From NCBI GenBank assembly GCA_905221615.1, contig CAJNDT010003268.1, positions 432,001 through 496,000 of the forward strand: a DNA stretch of 64,000 nt, written 5' to 3'. The number at the start of each line of letters is the position of its first letter. Within the stretch, counting starts at the first letter, position 1. Under the pieces are notes generated by a model. The model saw only the letters and a program-made list of their open reading frames with translations. It did no database searches and was not told the DNA's origin. This document shows, one piece after another, positions 59,789 to 64,000 of the stretch. Both the position numbers and the translations under genes were made by a program. Source of the stretch: Symbiodinium sp. CCMP2592 (lineage: Eukaryota > Sar > Dinophyceae > Suessiales > Symbiodiniaceae).

Positions 59789-62700
59789 TTAAATCTTCAA
59801 TGTCCAAGACTCCATGAACGCCTTTGCCAGTGCAGCAACTAGGGTTGGGGGTCCCACCAAAAGCCCATCGTCTACGTAGAAAACAACCAAGGCCAGTGGG
59901 TTTTGATCAACATCCGACTCGTCGATCACCTTCCACACTCCAGGCTCTAGGCGAACCAACTTCAGACACTGACTATCGGGACCAACTACCCTCTTTGCCT
60001 CAACCTCTGCATCTCTGTCATGCTCCCACAGCTTCGGGCTACGGCGTAAACCGTAGAGGGCCCGCTTTAGCTTCCAGAGCACTGATCCGCTAATGATGTT
60101 GCGCTTTACCAATGCTGGCGGTGGGGACACGTACACGTCCTCGCCCTGGATCTTTGCATTGAGGAATGCGGCGCTGATGTCCAACACAAGTCCTGTCCAG
60201 TCCTGGTGTCGTGCCAACAAGCTTGCTGCGATCCGTATTGCTTCCGCTCCTGGGTTCAAGGATTGGTTCTCTGGAGCATGTGGTGTTGTCCCTTTCTCCC
60301 AATTTCCACATGCCACTAACCTTGCCTTGGCCTGCCAACTTCTCAACGATGCGTGCTCAGCTGAGGCGATGCCCTCAACTTCATCGGCAATGTTGTTCAC
60401 TGGCTTGCGCTTCAACACTAGCTTTGTGGGTATCGGCTTCACACCTGCGGGAACCTTGCTCTTCTCTACCTCATCGTAGACATCCTTGCTAGCAAGATTT
60501 TCAAGTTCCGTGCCCACGCCCTCGGTTAGCCATTTTTCCAGCTCTGCTTCCGATATGGCGTTTCCAGTCAGGATGCTCTGCGGCACGGTTTCGCCGATCT
60601 CCACGGTGCCCTGAGCCTGCATTGCTAAGGTCCGCTCATGCTCATTCATCTCCTCCTCGAGACGATATGCCAAGATGTAGTACTTGTCCTTAGCCTCCTT
60701 GTTGCGACGCTGGTTGACATCCAATTCCTCCACATGCGCAGCGACTGCACTCGGTACTGCGTCATACGAAGAGTGAACTAGGAAGCCATGTCCAAAAAGG
60801 GTAAACAGTTTCTCTGCTCCTTCAGCTCCCTCTGGGTTCGCAAGCTTATACTTCATCATGGCAACAACATCGTCGGCTTCGGGCTTGATGAAGTCGCCTG
60901 TGGCCTCCTCGACCGTCAGCATGTCGATTGGCGGGGCGTCCCACTTCAGATCCCCCTCAGTGGAAACCCATACCATCTGTCCCTCAGCAGGTCCCTTGAC
61001 CACCCTCCAGCGCTTCATAACTTGATCACTCAGCACTGGAAGACGAACAATTCGAACCGAAGTCTTATCCCCGCGCTTTACCATGACCCGGGCCCCACCT
61101 GGAGCCCGCTCCTCATTCGCAAGGAAAATGGCCTCCTCGGCCTTAGGCTCGAAAGCCTCTGCTACCGTTGCAGGTCGCCTGACAAGCACAGTGTCGCCCA
61201 TCTTCGGGCGATCAGCTGGCAATGGCAGCTGCAAAGATTTCTGGCGTCGTAGGAAGCATGCCTCGAGAACTGCTTCGCTCCAGAGCTTCAAGGGCAGCCT
61301 ACCGTGCAGCAGCAGCGAAGCCGCTGCAGACTTGATCAGTCCTACCAGCCTCTCTGCTTTTCCGTTTTGTTGGGGAGAGTATGGAACACTTGTGGTTGGC
61401 CAAAGACTCAATCGCTGGACTTCTGTAATAAACGCCTTGCCGACAAACTCTTTGCCGGCATCCGAATGTATCCGGAACACTTCCGGGACACCCTGACTGA
61501 GCGACACGATCTGGCACATGATTGAACTCAAAGCTTGAGCTACTTCCTCGGTTTTCTTTGTTTGCAACAAACGCACGAACGGTATGTCTGGGAATTCCCC
61601 GCCTGTGCACAAGTTCGCAACAAGAAAGTAGCGATGGCCTGAGAATGCAGTTGGATGAGGACCTGACAGGTCCATGGACAAAGTGCCCTTGGAAACATCA
61701 CTCGGGTCCAGCCGCCGACACTTGCGCTTGTGACCGTGGGCCTCCAAACACTTGGGGCATCTGCGCTCGTAAAGGCCTTTACTGCATTGCTGCGACAGCC
61801 GATTGAGTGCTTGAGATCGTGCCCTTTCCTGAAAAGACGATACAGGACCAGACTCGTCAGCAACGATTGTGCACGCGACAGGCCATGGCTCATCACACGA
61901 AGGCTCTGGCGCGGGCTCAACCTGAAACCTACACACAGCCCCACAAACCTCGCAAAGACCCTCCGGCTCAAACTCACACATCGCATGATCATCACCATCA
62001 TCGTCATCTCGACTGAATGCTTTCGGATTTGTGCTGGCTGTAACTGCCGAGGCTGCTACTGACTGCACATGTGTCGGGATCTTGAATCCCAACTCGCTGA
62101 GATTGGCGATGATGTTGCGATTCGCCTTGCTGAACCGACTGGGCGTAAATGCTGAAATCGTGCTGCGGATGCCTTGGTGGGCTTCTGCTCCATGCCATGC
62201 CTTGCCATTGAACGTGACTGCGGCTCCTGAAACCGAAAGCAAGCGACCAACCAGGACCTTCTGTTCTGTTACTTTTCGCTTTACATTGCCATCGACATCC
62301 TCGATCCACAGTTCACCGTGCTTGAACTCCGTAAGGCCGACAAGACCCACTTCAGTCTCAGGATGATTGAAACTATCACGATGAGGTTTGAGCGTGGCAT
62401 CGATTGCCAGAACCAGGCTCGTGAAAGTGTGGTGAGGGAGCTCCCGCCTCACCAGCTCGCAGAGTACTCGAGTGAGATACGGTCGTTCCCTCGTTAGCGC
62501 AGTGAGTCCATCGACTCCACCGTGCGCGAAGTATCCGAACACCCACATCCGAGGCCTCGTCTCTCCATCAGTCTGCAGTGATGCCCGCGTCCGCTGACCC
62601 TTGAGACCAGCATCCTGAACCAGGTTCCAAACATTTTCACGGGTGATTTGTTCACTGGATAACATCTCCTTTGCCCTGGCTTCAGAACGCTCAACGTCAT

Positions 62701-64000
62701 CAAGCTCTGATCGCGACTTATTGATGGTCACGTCCTCCTCTGCCCAGGTCTGCTCTGCTAGTTCTTCTGGGGTGCATGTGTCACACATCCGCAACTGTTG
62801 TAATGTAGTATCTGCTGGATCTTCCTTGGCGCTTGCTGCTGTGGATTCCTTCCTCTTGTATCTACGAGATAGAAGGATGCGAATAGGCTTGAAATCTGTC
62901 CAAGTGATGTAAGGAAGCCCATTTATGACCTGACACACCACCTTCATGTACTGCTTCCGATCCTCATCCCAATACCGCAACAAAGCACCCGATTCATCCC
63001 AACAGAACATGCCCCCAGCTTGAACTAGACGCCGTACGCTGAGAAGCCATTCTTGGCTGTCATCGGAAGATCTAATGCACAACTCTCCGTCACGAGATCT
63101 TAAGGCCTCCACCCGGTCGCCACTGGCTGTGGTGACTGATGTCTGCTTGCATCCTGTAGTGCTCATGGTCGGAAGCCACGGGCGAATGGTTTCATTTGCT
63201 CCTGAATCCACAAGTACCCAGGGCTCTGAGCCTTGAGCTCGTGATGCCTGGGCATGCCCCTCATCTCTGCATTCCAACTTGGCCCCAAAAGGTTCAGCAT
63301 CCGGCTCCCCTTCTGAGAGCGGGTGCTCGACATCTTGGTTTCTGCGATGAGCCCATGCCCAAATATCCGGCAATTCCTCTAGTAAAATGTAACCTCGATT
63401 GATGGCTTGGGAGGCTTCTAAGATCTTGCGTCGAGGAACTGCGGGGATATCTGTTAAATCATCTTCTCGAATAAGATCCAAGTCTTCTATGGTTTCAACT
63501 CCAAGTGCACTCAAGATCCTCGCATACCGTGTGGCATCAATCATGTCCAGCATGACGTGAAGAGGGTCCGGCTCTGTACCAATCGCTGGCTCCTCCTCAG
63601 AGTTATCCCCGAGCTCCTCGAGGTTGGATTCTTCGGGCGATGTCTCCTCCTCAGTGGTTACCTCTCTAACCACAGCATGGTCATCAGCAAATTGAAAGGC
63701 AATACCTACCGGGATTGGGTCAGGCTCACAATGTTGCGCGCGTACGACACACCACCATGATGCTGTCGATGACTCTATCAGCAGACGTGCCGCATCTGAG
63801 TCACAGGATGCTGCTCTGACATAGTTTGCAACATGTAGTCGCTGTCCCGTGGAGGTCACACTGATGAGCTCCTGATGCGCAATACCGTCCCGAAAACACT
63901 CCCATGCTTGCCACTCCAAAGCTTGCGACTCGTTGTCAGGATGCAAACGCTCCCAACAAGCTGCACTAGGAACCGATCCAGTCTGACCATACTGCTCCAT
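59789..64000 (-). CDS. Copia polyprotein with SAM-like and 2OG-Fe(II) dioxygenase-like domains (5' partial)
   Basis: The frame is open from the window edge; residue 1 is the Met at 64000, but the true start may lie outside. Order: acidic region with a SAM-like fold at about 145-202; aspartic protease with LVDSGA (Asp265); an extra segment at about 485-620 with H540-x-D542, GELWIED (562-568), H603 and R612, the pattern of a 2OG-Fe(II) dioxygenase; Cys-rich stretches (683-690 and C748-x2-C751) that may replace the usual HHCC finger; integrase (D777, D847, E883); reverse transcriptase with LDISAAFLNA (Asp1274) and FYVDD (1374-1378). It stops at a TAA (59789-59791) before RNase H. Protease, integrase and RT assignments are firm; the SAM-like and dioxygenase-like domains are my reading of motifs. 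Copia polyproteins normally have neither. Confidence 0.85.
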   Translation of the reverse strand: MEQYGQTGSVPSAACWERLHPDNESQALEWQAWECFRDGIAHQELISVTSTGQRLHVANYVRAASCDSDAARLLIESSTASWWCVVRAQHCEPDPIPVGIAFQFADDHAVVREVTTEEETSPEESNLEELGDNSEEEPAIGTEPDPLHVMLDMIDATRYARILSALGVETIEDLDLIREDDLTDIPAVPRRKILEASQAINRGYILLEELPDIWAWAHRRNQDVEHPLSEGEPDAEPFGAKLECRDEGHAQASRAQGSEPWVLVDSGANETIRPWLPTMSTTGCKQTSVTTASGDRVEALRSRDGELCIRSSDDSQEWLLSVRRLVQAGGMFCWDESGALLRYWDEDRKQYMKVVCQVINGLPYITWTDFKPIRILLSRRYKRKESTAASAKEDPADTTLQQLRMCDTCTPEELAEQTWAEEDVTINKSRSELDDVERSEARAKEMLSSEQITRENVWNLVQDAGLKGQRTRASLQTDGETRPRMWVFGYFAHGGVDGLTALTRERPYLTRVLCELVRRELPHHTFTSLVLAIDATLKPHRDSFNHPETEVGLVGLTEFKHGELWIEDVDGNVKRKVTEQKVLVGRLLSVSGAAVTFNGKAWHGAEAHQGIRSTISAFTPSRFSKANRNIIANLSELGFKIPTHVQSVAASAVTASTNPKAFSRDDDDGDDHAMCEFEPEGLCEVCGAVCRFQVEPAPEPSCDEPWPVACTIVADESGPVSSFQERARSQALNRLSQQCSKGLYERRCPKCLEAHGHKRKCRRLDPSDVSKGTLSMDLSGPHPTAFSGHRYFLVANLCTGGEFPDIPFVRLLQTKKTEEVAQALSSIMCQIVSLSQGVPEVFRIHSDAGKEFVGKAFITEVQRLSLWPTTSVPYSPQQNGKAERLVGLIKSAAASLLLHGRLPLKLWSEAVLEACFLRRQKSLQLPLPADRPKMGDTVLVRRPATVAEAFEPKAEEAIFLANEERAPGGARVMVKRGDKTSVRIVRLPVLSDQVMKRWRVVKGPAEGQMVWVSTEGDLKWDAPPIDMLTVEEATGDFIKPEADDVVAMMKYKLANPEGAEGAEKLFTLFGHGFLVHSSYDAVPSAVAAHVEELDVNQRRNKEAKDKYYILAYRLEEEMNEHERTLAMQAQGTVEIGETVPQSILTGNAISEAELEKWLTEGVGTELENLASKDVYDEVEKSKVPAGVKPIPTKLVLKRKPVNNIADEVEGIASAEHASLRSWQAKARLVACGNWEKGTTPHAPENQSLNPGAEAIRIAASLLARHQDWTGLVLDISAAFLNAKIQGEDVYVSPPPALVKRNIISGSVLWKLKRALYGLRRSPKLWEHDRDAEVEAKRVVGPDSQCLKLVRLEPGVWKVIDESDVDQNPLALVVFYVDDGLLVGPPTLVAALAKAFMESWTLKI
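62141..62548 (-). other. 2OG-Fe(II) dioxygenase-like domain inside the copia polyprotein
   Basis: Residues 485-620 include the N-terminal part MWVFGYFAHGG, then a predicted beta-rich core. Within it are PHRDSFNHP (metal ligands His540 and Asp542, with a nearby Asn as in TET/JBP proteins), GELWIED on a following strand, and AWHG...GIRSTISAF (third ligand His603; Arg612 for 2-oxoglutarate, nine residues later). All four expected residues are present in order, with family-like spacing. Confidence 0.55.
63395..63568 (-). other. SAM-like domain near the N-terminus of the copia polyprotein
   Basis: Residues 145-202 contain a helix with ATRYARILSALGV, then IEDLDLIREDDLTDI and RRKILEASQAI. This matches the SAM pattern of Tyr in helix 1, an L-x-x-L-x-x-E-D-L core and a final R-x-K-I-L helix. 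SAM domains usually mediate protein oligomerisation or RNA binding. Confidence 0.5.

Larger units (their letters stand above)
58540..64000 (-). mobile_element. Copia-type LTR retrotransposon (partial, runs off the right edge)
   Basis: The minus strand carries, in one frame, protease, integrase, reverse transcriptase and RNase H in the copia order (PR-IN-RT-RH). Gag and the 5' LTR would lie beyond position 64000. The whole visible coding part (about 5.2 kb) has a single stop, so the insertion is young or was recently active. It shares the strand of the host genes. The integrase catalytic pattern is D777, D847 and E883, with 35 residues between the last two. Confidence 0.85.

Overview
The window looks like nuclear DNA of a dinoflagellate, most likely a Symbiodiniaceae-type genome. 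The grounds are: (1) three near-identical head-to-tail copies of one gene in which introns and spacers are also duplicated; (2) introns that are best spliced with GC-AG as well as GT-AG ends, with AG|G-type junctions; (3) a pyrimidine tract plus AG a few bases upstream of several start codons, as expected for spliced-leader addition; (4) TTTAGGG-like repeats; (5) abundant degenerate microsatellites, copia-type and LINE-type retroelements, and very long gene-poor stretches. Species cannot be fixed from sequence alone.

Layout. 1-6.2 kb: no recognised gene, but two tandem-repeat arrays (a 41-codon repeat at 2.5-4.2 kb and a 143-bp repeat at 4.9-5.6 kb). 6.2-21.3 kb: a 5,141-bp tandem array holding three minus-strand copies of a full ABCB/MDR-type ABC transporter. 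I resolved each copy into four exons that join into 1,296 codons. 22.5-23.4 kb: a seven-bladed RCC1-like beta-propeller gene, minus strand. 23.5-48 kb: mostly non-coding, with microsatellites, a 50/150-bp satellite at 34.5-35.6 kb and scattered minus-strand candidate exons that I cannot name. 48.4-51.4 kb: a multi-exon minus-strand gene with six hydrophobic segments followed by PAS-like exons. 53.3-54.4 kb: a telomere-like patch next to a TAC/TGT-rich array. 54.9-58.3 kb: two oppositely oriented fragments of a decayed LINE-type reverse transcriptase. 58.5-64 kb: most of a copia-type retrotransposon, minus strand, running off the right edge.

Every confidently recognised gene lies on the minus strand, fitting the unidirectional gene blocks known from dinoflagellates. 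The ABC copies probably raise the dose of one membrane exporter. The most notable item is the copia polyprotein. Between its protease and integrase it carries a segment with the metal- and cosubstrate-binding pattern of a 2-oxoglutarate/Fe(II) dioxygenase, closest in my reading to the TET/JBP type, and near its N-terminus a SAM-like domain. Dinoflagellate DNA contains 5-hydroxymethyluracil, so a retroelement carrying a possible base-hydroxylating domain is the best candidate here for an undescribed system.
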